Source: Planctomycetota bacterium
GTDB taxonomy: Bacteria > Planctomycetota > Phycisphaerae > FEN-1346
NCBI GenBank assembly: GCA_026387055.1
Contig: JAPLML010000512.1
Coordinates: forward strand, 1 to 13,595
Reading direction: 5' to 3'
DNA: 13,595 nt
In this document: piece by piece, positions 1 through 6,704 of the stretch
How positions within the stretch are numbered: position 1 is the first letter of the stretch
Layout: the number at the start of each line of letters is the position of its first letter
Made by a program: the position numbers and the translations under genes
The notes under the pieces: generated by a model
Database searches by the model: none
Told to the model about the DNA's origin: nothing
Seen by the model: the letters and a program-made list of their open reading frames with translations, nothing else

Positions 1-43
1 TCGGTCTCGCCTTTCGGCGTCCTGCTCCCGCCGTTCTTCTTGC

Positions 44-90
44 CAATCCGCAATCCGCAATCTGCAATCTGAAATCTACAATCTGCAATT
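44..90. repeat. Heptamer short tandem repeat (CAATCYG)n
   Basis: Six consecutive 7-base units run from 44 to 85: CAATCCG twice, CAATCTG twice, a degenerate AAATCTA, then CAATCTG. A partial unit follows at 86-89. The array lies about 20 bases beyond the stop codon of the GH106-like gene, in the downstream spacer. It resembles the short tandemly repeated sequences known between genes in cyanobacteria and other large genomes. No coding role is visible. Bases 1-43 before it hold nothing I recognise. Confidence 0.85.
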
Positions 91-110
91 GATTGGCTCG
101 TGGCGGCTGT

Positions 111-3100
111 TCACCGCCCTTCGCCCTTCGGGTAGACGAGCAGCCTGGCGGCCTTGGGGGCGCGGGGGGCGATCTCGACCACGTTCTCGCCGGGTTTGAG
201 GCGGTCGGTGACCTCCAGGCGGCAGGGGCCGCCGAGGAAACCGCCGGCGAATGCCCCGTTGACGGCCACGCTCGCGCAATCGTCGGGCAGGCCCTCCAGA
301 ACGAGAACCATGCGGCACTTCGCGAGATCCAGGTCGGCCGGGAGGGTGCACCGGCCGCGGAAGAGGTTGGCGATAATCGGGGCGGCGGTGCCCGTGAGGT
401 CCCCCCACGGGGCTTCGCCGAACGCGGCAATCTTGCGGGCGGCGGGCCAGGCCTTGGCGTCGAGCGCCGCCTCTCGCCAGCCGGGCTGCTCGCGGTTGGC
501 GGCCTTCCAGGTCTCGTCGATGCATCCGGCGGCGGGCGGGCCGTCTTCCAGGTCGATGCGGAACCTGCCGATGAGTCCCGCCGGACTGGGCTTGTCGGTG
601 GTGTTGGTGGCGGCGATGGCCAGGACGTTGCGTCCGGGGGTGAGGTGCTTGGCGAAGTCCACGTCGGCGGGGGTTCGCCAGGAATCGCCGGACCCGTCGC
701 TGCGGCCGGTCTCCTTGCCGTTCACGAAGAGCACGAACTCGTTGTCGGCCGAGAGGAGGAACCGGGCCTGCCTGATCTTCGCGGCGGCGGGCAGGGTCAC
801 CTCGTGGCGGAAGTACCGCGTGGCGGGCGGGGCGGAAGTGCGCGGGTCGCCCTCGGGGAACCAGACCCAGGGGCATCCCGCCAGGGTCAGCTTCTCGGCG
901 GGCTTGGCGGCGGGGGTGCCGGGCGGATGGTCCCGCGTTACCGCGATGGCCCCGCGGACGGGGTCGCCGAGGGCCTCAATCCGCGGCGGGCGAGGCCGGG
1001 CCTCGGCAGCGAACACGAGGAGGGCGCTCTCGTTGGGCTCGAAGGTAAGCTCGAATTCCGCGGCATCTTCGGCGACGCGCTTGTGCGGAATCGGGGACAG
1101 CTCGTTGCGCATGGCGTCCCAGCGTTCGGGCACGCCCTTGGCGGCGGCGCGGAACTTGAGGCGTCGGGCCTCGCCCTGGTGGTTCTGGTTGCAGACGAGG
1201 AAGACGTCGCGGTCGCTCTTGGCGCGGTGGAGCACGTGGACCGCGTTGTCGGTCTTGCCCTGGAGGACCTCCAGCGTGGGGTGCACGCCGGCGTCTTCGG
1301 CGAGCACCTTCCGGATCTCGTCGGGCGTGGGCTTTTCGGGCAGAAGGTACGAGCGGCCGCCGGCGGCGTTGGTCTTGCGGACCGCCAAGCCCGGGGCCCT
1401 GCCCTGCCCCCAGACGGCGTCGGCGAGGGCGGCGATCTCGGAGGCGGTCTTGCCGAGCGTCGCGGATTTCGACGGCAGGAACCCGTAGCCGACCACGACG
1501 CCGCCGGCGTCGAAGAACTCCTTCACCTTCGCCAGCGTGGCGTGAGGGATCACCTCGACCGGCGGGACGATGAGGATGCGGAACCGCTCGGCGCGAAGCC
1601 GGAGCTCTCGGCCGGCGACCGTTGCGTCGCGCTCGAAGACCTCGTACGGCATCCAGTCGCAATCGAAGAGGGCGTCCTGGAGGGCGGTGGTCATGTCCTC
1701 GGGCGTGACGAACTTGCCGACGTGGGCACTGTTGCCGACGAAGAGCAGCGCCACCGGGCAGACGTGCCGCCCGCCGGTCAGGAGGAGGCTGAGGCGGTTG
1801 TTATAGTCCGACCAGACGCGGTACAGCGGCCAGCGCGGCTCGGCCTGGTCGGCGTAGAAATAGGGCGGGCAGTCGGTGTCATTCGGGGCCTTGGGATTGA
1901 TCGAGTGCGGGACCATGAAGTTGATGCCGCGCACCTGGTGCTGGTCGGCCAGCCACTTCATCTCGGGGTAGGTGCTATGCTGGCCGTACGCGACGAAGAC
2001 CTCGCTGAAGGCAATGTCATCAGTCTTGTTGTACATATGCGAGATGGAGCTGCCGAGCTTGGGCGTCTGGTAGATGTCCTTGGGCCGCTGGCCGGGGTAC
2101 ATCTGCTGGCACACGAGGTCGATGCCGCCCATGTCGCTGTATTTCTGGAGGTCGAACATGTTGCCGGCGCAGACGTCGCGGTTGAGGTAGAGGAAGCCGT
2201 GTTCGAGGAAGTGGCCCATCGAGAGCACGTTATGGTCGCGGCACCACCGCGTCGTGGCGCCGTACATCGTGCGTCCCCAGGCCTCGCTGAAGGCGTCCTG
2301 GTAGGCGTAGCGGGCGGCGGGCTGCTCGTCGCCGGCGAGCTGGAACTTCCACGCCACGTAGGCCTTCTTCCAGTCCGCGCGGCGCTGTGCGAGGACCTTG
2401 GGGACCTCGGTGCCCCAGTCGCCGCGGGTCTCGGGCTCGTCGTAGAAGTAGCCGACGATCGTCTTGCCGAAGTCGTCCTTGAAGCGGTCGTAGTGCGGCT
2501 GGTAGACGGTCTTGATGAACCAGTCGACGGCGTCCTGGCTGGCGCCGTCGACGAGGATCGGCCGGTGGGCGGCGTGCTTCCACGCGAACTTCATGATCTT
2601 CCAGTTTCCGGCGGGGACGTCCCAGGCGAGCGTGCCGCCCCGGATGGAGCCGGCCAGGTCGACGAGGCTGTCGGCGTCGATGCCGCCCGCGACCTCGCGT
2701 CCGGCGACGGCGGCCAGGAAGCCCGCGCCGCCGAGGCCCGCCTCGGTGAAGCGTTTCGGCCCTTCGACGGCGGTGGCGGCGGCCTCGAGGCGCTTGCTCG
2801 CGTAGGCCTGGGGCACCTTGCCGCCGACCATCTGGCTCGGCCACCACTTCTCGTCGAAGATCCACATCGTCAGGCCGTTCTTCTTGGCGGCCTGGAGACA
2901 TATATCAAGATCTCTGTACCACGTCGGGCCCAGCCAGTCGGTGTGGGGGCGCGACTCGGCGCAGAAGCTGCCGTTCGAGCCCTCGGCCACCTTGCCGACG
3001 TAGAGCTCCAGCCGCTCGCGCGTCTCGTTGCCGTGGAGCCAGAAGAGCGGGCAGGTGAGGCGGCGGGCCTCCATCGGCACCTCGACGAACTGTTTTTCGA

Positions 3101-3197
3101 GCGTCGGCCAGGACGGCTCGGTCGCCGCCGGCGCCGGCGGCCCGGAAACGGCCAGAAAGCACGCCGCTACTACGAGAATCACGGCCGCGTGACGCAT
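111..3197 (-). CDS. Secreted GH106-like glycoside hydrolase (alpha-L-rhamnosidase-type)
   Basis: This 1028-residue exported enzyme probably cleaves terminal sugars, plausibly alpha-L-rhamnose, from plant or algal polysaccharide. A Sec signal peptide is clear (residues 1 to about 25: basic start, hydrophobic run, AxA-type end). Residues ~40-480 form the catalytic barrel-like region. Family-type motifs are FDEKWWPS at 114-121 followed by VGGKV at 124-128, and GYFYDEPE at 249-256 with candidate acidic residues D253, E254 and E256. Residues ~480-730 continue the GH106-like layout, including a strand-rich segment with ILIVPP at 541-546. Two beta-sandwich, galactose-binding-like modules follow: ~765-885 (FVLFVNGKETG at 821-831) and ~930-1025 (VAVNG at 977-981). 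The start has a GGAGGG ribosome site (3202-3207) four bases upstream. It is divergent from dnaA and has no operon partner here. Family membership is inferred from motifs; substrate is not proven, and a related unclassified GH family is possible. Confidence 0.8.
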   Translation of the reverse strand: MRHAAVILVVAACFLAVSGPPAPAATEPSWPTLEKQFVEVPMEARRLTCPLFWLHGNETRERLELYVGKVAEGSNGSFCAESRPHTDWLGPTWYRDLDICLQAAKKNGLTMWIFDEKWWPSQMVGGKVPQAYASKRLEAAATAVEGPKRFTEAGLGGAGFLAAVAGREVAGGIDADSLVDLAGSIRGGTLAWDVPAGNWKIMKFAWKHAAHRPILVDGASQDAVDWFIKTVYQPHYDRFKDDFGKTIVGYFYDEPETRGDWGTEVPKVLAQRRADWKKAYVAWKFQLAGDEQPAARYAYQDAFSEAWGRTMYGATTRWCRDHNVLSMGHFLEHGFLYLNRDVCAGNMFDLQKYSDMGGIDLVCQQMYPGQRPKDIYQTPKLGSSISHMYNKTDDIAFSEVFVAYGQHSTYPEMKWLADQHQVRGINFMVPHSINPKAPNDTDCPPYFYADQAEPRWPLYRVWSDYNNRLSLLLTGGRHVCPVALLFVGNSAHVGKFVTPEDMTTALQDALFDCDWMPYEVFERDATVAGRELRLRAERFRILIVPPVEVIPHATLAKVKEFFDAGGVVVGYGFLPSKSATLGKTASEIAALADAVWGQGRAPGLAVRKTNAAGGRSYLLPEKPTPDEIRKVLAEDAGVHPTLEVLQGKTDNAVHVLHRAKSDRDVFLVCNQNHQGEARRLKFRAAAKGVPERWDAMRNELSPIPHKRVAEDAAEFELTFEPNESALLVFAAEARPRPPRIEALGDPVRGAIAVTRDHPPGTPAAKPAEKLTLAGCPWVWFPEGDPRTSAPPATRYFRHEVTLPAAAKIRQARFLLSADNEFVLFVNGKETGRSDGSGDSWRTPADVDFAKHLTPGRNVLAIAATNTTDKPSPAGLIGRFRIDLEDGPPAAGCIDETWKAANREQPGWREAALDAKAWPAARKIAAFGEAPWGDLTGTAAPIIANLFRGRCTLPADLDLAKCRMVLVLEGLPDDCASVAVNGAFAGGFLGGPCRLEVTDRLKPGENVVEIAPRAPKAARLLVYPKGEGR

Positions 3198-3539
3198 GTC
3201 GCCCTCCGCGAAGAAAAATCCGGTTCGATTTCACTTGTCGCTGCCGATGCGCGTGAGTCCAGCATATCCGTTAGGGCCGCGTTTTCAAGGGTTTACGACG
3301 ATCGCCCCCGGGGCCGCCCCTTTCTCCACAGGCTTTGCACAAGTTCCGTGGTGTTGTGAGAAGCGAGATTTCCGGCCGCGCGGCCAGCGCCTAACTTCGT
3401 GTCTTGCGGCGGGTTCCGCGCGTGGCGCTGAACCCTCATCAATCCTTAGCAAAAGATTTTCGCGTTCTGCGCTTGACACCCACACTAGCATGCAGGGGTC
3501 GTCGAGCAACCACTGAGGCGCATCGGATGCCGCTCGGCG
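3198..3539. other. Divergent spacer upstream of dnaA, possible origin or dnaA control region
   Basis: These 342 bases separate the divergent GH106-like and dnaA genes and contain no credible gene. They hold two DnaA-box-like nonamers (listed separately), a perfect 12-bp palindrome GGCCGCGCGGCC at 3374-3385, and the most A/T-rich patch nearby (about 3438-3462, including AAAAGATTTT). A TTGACA hexamer lies at 3473-3478, 61 bases before the dnaA ATG, but no convincing -10 hexamer sits at the right distance. The combination fits an autoregulated dnaA promoter and possibly a replication origin. The AT-rich patch is short and the boxes are few, so origin function is only a suggestion. Confidence 0.4.
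3322..3341 (+). promoter_or_regulatory. Pair of DnaA-box-like sites
   Basis: TTCTCCACA at 3322-3330 differs from the classical TTATCCACA box at one position. CTTTGCACA at 3333-3341 fits the relaxed TTWTNCACA pattern except at its first base. Both read on the plus strand and start 11 bases apart, so they lie on about the same helical face. They are roughly 200 bases upstream of dnaA, where autoregulatory boxes are commonly found. With only two sites this could still be chance. Confidence 0.45.
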
Positions 3540-5000
3540 ATGGTTCGTGGGGAACCGATTTCACGCGTTGCGCCAGGCACGGGGTTCTTCGTGGCGCCGC
3601 TTCAGGATACACAAATAGAGTCGCTCGTGACCAGTCTTCGCAGCGCCGTCGGGGCGCAGCGATGGCGGGTCTGGTTCGACGGAGCCACCGACTTCCACGT
3701 CACTCCCGACGGCCTGACGGTCGGCGTGGCCAATCTCTTCATCAGCGATTACCTGAAGAGCCATTTTGCGGCCCCCCTGGCCGCCGCGACCCAGCAGGCG
3801 TTCGGCCGCGACTTGCCCATTACGTACCACGTGCAGCCGGACCTTTTCCAGAAGCGCCGGGCGGAGAACCTGGCCGGCGAGGCCGAGGCCATGGAGCGCC
3901 TGGGCGTGCCCGTCCGGCCGGCGCCGAAGCCGTCGCCGCGGCCCGCGCCGGAGTCGCGCCCGCTCTTTACGCTCGACAACTTCGTGGTCGGGCCGTGCAA
4001 CCAGATGGCCTACGCCGCCGCCGTCTCGGCCACCACGGCCCCGGGCCGCGAGTTCCATCCCCTGTTCATGCACGGCAGTTGCGGCGTCGGTAAGACGCAC
4101 CTGCTTCACGGGATCCTCCACGTCCTGCGCCGGCGGGCCAACCTCCAGGTGGCGTGCCTCTCGGCCGAGCAGTTCACGAACCAGTTCATCGCCGCCATGA
4201 AGTCGGGAAGCCTTGACGTCTTCCGCTACCGTTACCGGCGCATGGACGTCCTGGCGATCGACGACGTCCACTTCCTCTCGGGCAAGCCCGGCACGCAAGA
4301 GGAGTTCCTGCACACCTTCAACGAGTTCGACGGCCAGGGGCGGCTGGTGATTCTGGCGTCGGATTCGGCGCCGCGGGAGATCGAGGCGATCCAGGACCGG
4401 CTCGTGAGCCGCTTCGTCGCGGGCCTCGTGGTCAAGCTTCTGTCGCCGGATAACGCCACCCGGCGGCGGATCCTCGAAGCCAAGGCCGTCCAGATGGGCC
4501 GCCCCCTGCCGACGGACGTCCTCAACTTCGTGGCCGACCGCGTGACAGGGAGCGTGCGGGACCTGGAAGGCGCCCTGACGCGGCTCATCGCCTTCGCCGC
4601 CCTGCTGAAGCAGCCGATGACGCTGGAGCTCGCGCGGCAGTCGCTGGCCGACTTCGCCGTCTCGGCCCCACGCCGGACCGGCCTGGGGGAGGTCGAGGAG
4701 GCCGTGAGCGCGTTCTTCGGCGTGACGGTATCCGACATTCACAGCGACCGCAAGTCGCACCCGATCTCCCTCGCGCGGCAGGCCACGATGGTGCTGGCGC
4801 GGGAACTGACGCCCTTGAGTTTCGCCGAGATCGCCCGCCACCTGGGGGGCAAGAACCACACCACCGTCCTGGCCGCCTGCAAAAAATGGCAGACGCTGGT
4901 CCGCACCGGCGCCGAGGTCCACTGGTCCGACCGGACCGACCGCCGCACCATGACCGCCGAGGGGCTGCTGGCACACCTGAGGGAGCGGGTACAGAGGTAG
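3540..5000 (+). CDS. dnaA: Chromosomal replication initiator protein DnaA
   Basis: DnaA binds origin boxes, forms an ATP-dependent filament and opens the duplex to start chromosome replication. All four domains are visible in 486 residues. Domain I is at about 25-100, with a short proline-rich linker (~122-140). The AAA+ core has Walker A GSCGVGKTHL at 179-188, Walker B VLAIDDVHFL at 237-246, a sensor-1 region at 272-278, box VII arginines R287 and R291, and sensor 2 GSVRDLEGAL at 337-346. The C-terminal DNA-binding domain has the signature GGKNHTTVLAACKKW at 436-450, where K438-N439 replaces the common Arg-Asp before HTT. The ATG at 3540 has no strong ribosome site. A GTG at 3591 (residue 18) preceded by GGGG is a good alternative start, since residues 1-17 look poorly conserved. 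The gene stands alone; dnaN and gyrB are not adjacent. It converges on the LRR gene. Confidence 0.97.
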   Translation: MVRGEPISRVAPGTGFFVAPLQDTQIESLVTSLRSAVGAQRWRVWFDGATDFHVTPDGLTVGVANLFISDYLKSHFAAPLAAATQQAFGRDLPITYHVQPDLFQKRRAENLAGEAEAMERLGVPVRPAPKPSPRPAPESRPLFTLDNFVVGPCNQMAYAAAVSATTAPGREFHPLFMHGSCGVGKTHLLHGILHVLRRRANLQVACLSAEQFTNQFIAAMKSGSLDVFRYRYRRMDVLAIDDVHFLSGKPGTQEEFLHTFNEFDGQGRLVILASDSAPREIEAIQDRLVSRFVAGLVVKLLSPDNATRRRILEAKAVQMGRPLPTDVLNFVADRVTGSVRDLEGALTRLIAFAALLKQPMTLELARQSLADFAVSAPRRTGLGEVEEAVSAFFGVTVSDIHSDRKSHPISLARQATMVLARELTPLSFAEIARHLGGKNHTTVLAACKKWQTLVRTGAEVHWSDRTDRRTMTAEGLLAHLRERVQR

Positions 5001-5002
5001 GG

Positions 5003-5019
5003 TGCGTGCTCTGCACGCG
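5003..5019 (+). terminator. Short hairpin directly after dnaA
   Basis: GCGTGC (5004-5009) and GCACGC (5013-5018) form a perfect 6-bp stem around a TCT loop, three bases after the dnaA stop. No T-tract follows, so intrinsic termination is doubtful. The larger inverted repeat at 5059-5134 may do that job. Confidence 0.3.
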
Positions 5020-5058
5020 TATGTGTTTAGCGAGTGTGCCATTGTCCCGACACCAGTT

Positions 5059-5134
5059 GTGGCACGGCCGGCTTGTCCGGCCGTGGTAGAGCGCCGGCCA
5101 CATTCCCCACGGCCGGACTAGCCGGCCGTGCCAC
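5059..5134. repeat. Nested REP-like inverted repeat between convergent genes
   Basis: Two 28-base arms, 5059-5086 and 5107-5134, are reverse complements with one mismatch at their centre, separated by 20 bases. Each arm is itself a palindrome: CACGGCCGG, a 5-base centre, then CCGGCCGTG. The outer ends carry GTGGCAC and GTGCCAC. The element sits between the convergent 3' ends of dnaA and the LRR gene. It could act as a bidirectional terminator or transcript-end stabiliser. Its ends match those of the element at 8100-8183, which suggests a dispersed REP-type family. Confidence 0.85.
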
Positions 5135-5149
5135 ACCTGCCGGGGTACG

Positions 5150-6553
5150 TTAAAAGCAATTAACGGTTGATCCTGGTATCGGGCAATGCCTGCTGCACCA
5201 CCTTGACGCCGGCGTCTGTGGTCTGGGTGCCGCCGAGCCAGAGGTCCCGAGGGCCTTGAGTTCCCCGAGCTCCTTGAGGCCGGCGTCCGTGATCCCGGTG
5301 CCGCTGAGGTAGAGTCGTTGCAGGCCCTTGAGTTCCCGGAGTTCCTTCAGGCCAGCGTCCGTGATCCGGGTATTGGCGAGGTCGAGTTCCTGCAACCCCC
5401 GGAGTTCCCTGAGTGCCTTCAGGCCGGCGTCCGCCACCTGGGTGCTGCCGAGGCCGAGCGTCTGCAATCCCTTGAGTCCCCTGAGTTCCCTCAGGCCCGT
5501 GTCCGTGATCCTGGTGCTGCCGAGCTGGAGGGTTTGCAGGCCCTTAAGCTCCTTGAGCTCCTTCAGGCCGGCGTCCGTGACCCGGGTGGCGGTGAGGGTG
5601 AGGACCCGCAGGCCCGTCAGTTCCTTGAGGTCCTTCAGGCCGGCGTCCGTGGTCGTGGTGCCGCCAAGGTCGAGCCTCTGCAAGCCCTTGAGCTCCCTGA
5701 GTTCGCTCAGGCCGGCGTCGGTGATCTTCATGCCGCCGAGGTAGATCGCGCGCAGCCCCTTCACTTCCTTGAGTTCCTTCAGGCCGGCGTCCGTGATCTC
5801 CGGGCAGTGCAGATCGAGTTCCTGCAAACCCGTGAGGTTCCGGAGCTCCTTGAGGCCGGCGTCGGTGATGCGGGTTCCGGCGAGGTTGAGCGTCCGCAAG
5901 GCTTTGAGTTCCTGGAGCTCCTTCAGGCCGGCGTCCGTGATCCGGGTGTCGGCGAGACTGAGCATCTGCAATCCCTTGAGTTCCCCGAGTGCTTTCAGGC
6001 CGGCATCCGTGACCGTGTTGCCGCTGAGGTTGAGCGTCTGAAGGTCCGTAAGCTCCTTGAGGTCCCTCAGGCCGACGTCCGTGGTGCCGGTGCGGGCGAG
6101 ATCAAGCTCCTGGAGGGCTTTGAGTTCCTTGAGGTCTCTCAGGCCGGCCCCGGTGATGCCGGTGCCGCCGAGACAGAGCTTTTGGAGGGCTTTGAGTTCC
6201 CCAAGCTCCTTGAGGCCGGCGTCGGTGAGCTTGGTGTCGGCGAGATTGAGCGTCCGCAGACCCGCCAATCCCTTCAGTTCCTTCAGGCCCGCGTCTGTGA
6301 TCCTGGTGCCACCGAGCAAGAGCGTGTGCAGGACCGTGCACTCCTTGACGTCCTTCAAATCGGCGTCGGTGATCCGGGTGTCATCGAGGTCGACCGCGAC
6401 CACAGGGCGGCCACGGACCGCGTCGTCTCGCGTGACCCTGCCGCCCAGGGCACGGATGGCGTTGGCCGCCTTCTCTTCGGGGTCGGGCGGCGCCTGGCAC
6501 GACGCACACAGACACGCGACGAGCGGCCACAGCAGGGCAAGGTAACGCGGCAT
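5150..6553 (-). CDS. Leucine-rich-repeat lipoprotein, frameshifted near its C-terminus
   Basis: I start this 467-residue protein at the ATG at 6551-6553. It has a GGAG ribosome site (6562-6565) with 8-base spacing and begins with a short lipoprotein signal, MPRYLALLWPLVAC, whose lipobox is LVAC (C14). A start 33 codons upstream (6652) lacks these signs. After a linker (~20-60) come sixteen 24-residue LRR units from residue 61, with consensus ITDAGLKELKELKGLQxLxL. The protein is probably anchored in a membrane facing the periplasm and binds a partner through its curved LRR surface; the partner is unknown. After residue 435 the periodic pattern stops and a 32-residue atypical tail follows. One extra base near 5246-5249 would restore unit 16, a partial unit 17 and an ending ALPDTRINR with a stop at 5160-5162. 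That ending is usual for these proteins, so a deletion or sequencing error is likely. It may share a transcript with the hydrolase upstream (151-base gap). Confidence 0.85.
   Translation of the reverse strand: MPRYLALLWPLVACLCASCQAPPDPEEKAANAIRALGGRVTRDDAVRGRPVVAVDLDDTRITDADLKDVKECTVLHTLLLGGTRITDAGLKELKGLAGLRTLNLADTKLTDAGLKELGELKALQKLCLGGTGITGAGLRDLKELKALQELDLARTGTTDVGLRDLKELTDLQTLNLSGNTVTDAGLKALGELKGLQMLSLADTRITDAGLKELQELKALRTLNLAGTRITDAGLKELRNLTGLQELDLHCPEITDAGLKELKEVKGLRAIYLGGMKITDAGLSELRELKGLQRLDLGGTTTTDAGLKDLKELTGLRVLTLTATRVTDAGLKELKELKGLQTLQLGSTRITDTGLRELRGLKGLQTLGLGSTQVADAGLKALRELRGLQELDLANTRITDAGLKELRELKGLQRLYLSGTGITDAGLKELGELKALGTSGSAAPRPQTPASRWCSRHCPIPGSTVNCF
5249..6373 (-). repeat. 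72-bp tandem repeats encoding LRR units
   Basis: About fifteen and a half in-frame copies of a 72-base unit encode the 24-residue LRRs (protein residues 61-435). On the plus strand each copy shows a recurring CTTCAGGCCGGCGTCCGTGA-like core. Copies are similar but diverged, which points to old expansion by unequal crossing-over or slippage. Out of frame the repeat continues to about 5160. Confidence 0.9.
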
Positions 6554-6704
6554 GGCGCTGTCTCCGAAAGCGGACGCGGTTCGCTTGCCCATCCGCCTGG
6601 CACCGGCGGCACATCTCAGGGGGATGCTACTCGTTCCGGCGGCGCGCGGCAAGGCGCCGGTGCGCGGATGACCTGCCCGGTTCCGACCGCTCTTGGCGCT
6701 CGCC

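Noticed and set aside
93..3359. Very long open frame on the plus strand opposite the GH106-like gene
   Set aside because: It lies antisense to a gene with a signal peptide, ribosome site and recognisable domains. Its product is Gly/Ala/Val/Leu-rich low-complexity sequence, as expected when high-GC codon bias removes stops from the opposite strand.
3473..3501. TTGACA upstream of dnaA as a complete promoter
   Set aside because: The sequence at the correct -10 distance is GC-rich (about 3494-3501) and does not resemble TATAAT, so only the -35-like match is noted in the spacer entry.
3561..5042. 493-codon minus-strand frame across dnaA
   Set aside because: dnaA on the plus strand has all expected motifs; the antisense product is compositionally biased and has no family features.
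5249..6373. Regular repeats considered as a CRISPR array
   Set aside because: The 72-bp units are contiguous with no unique spacers and encode in-frame LRRs.
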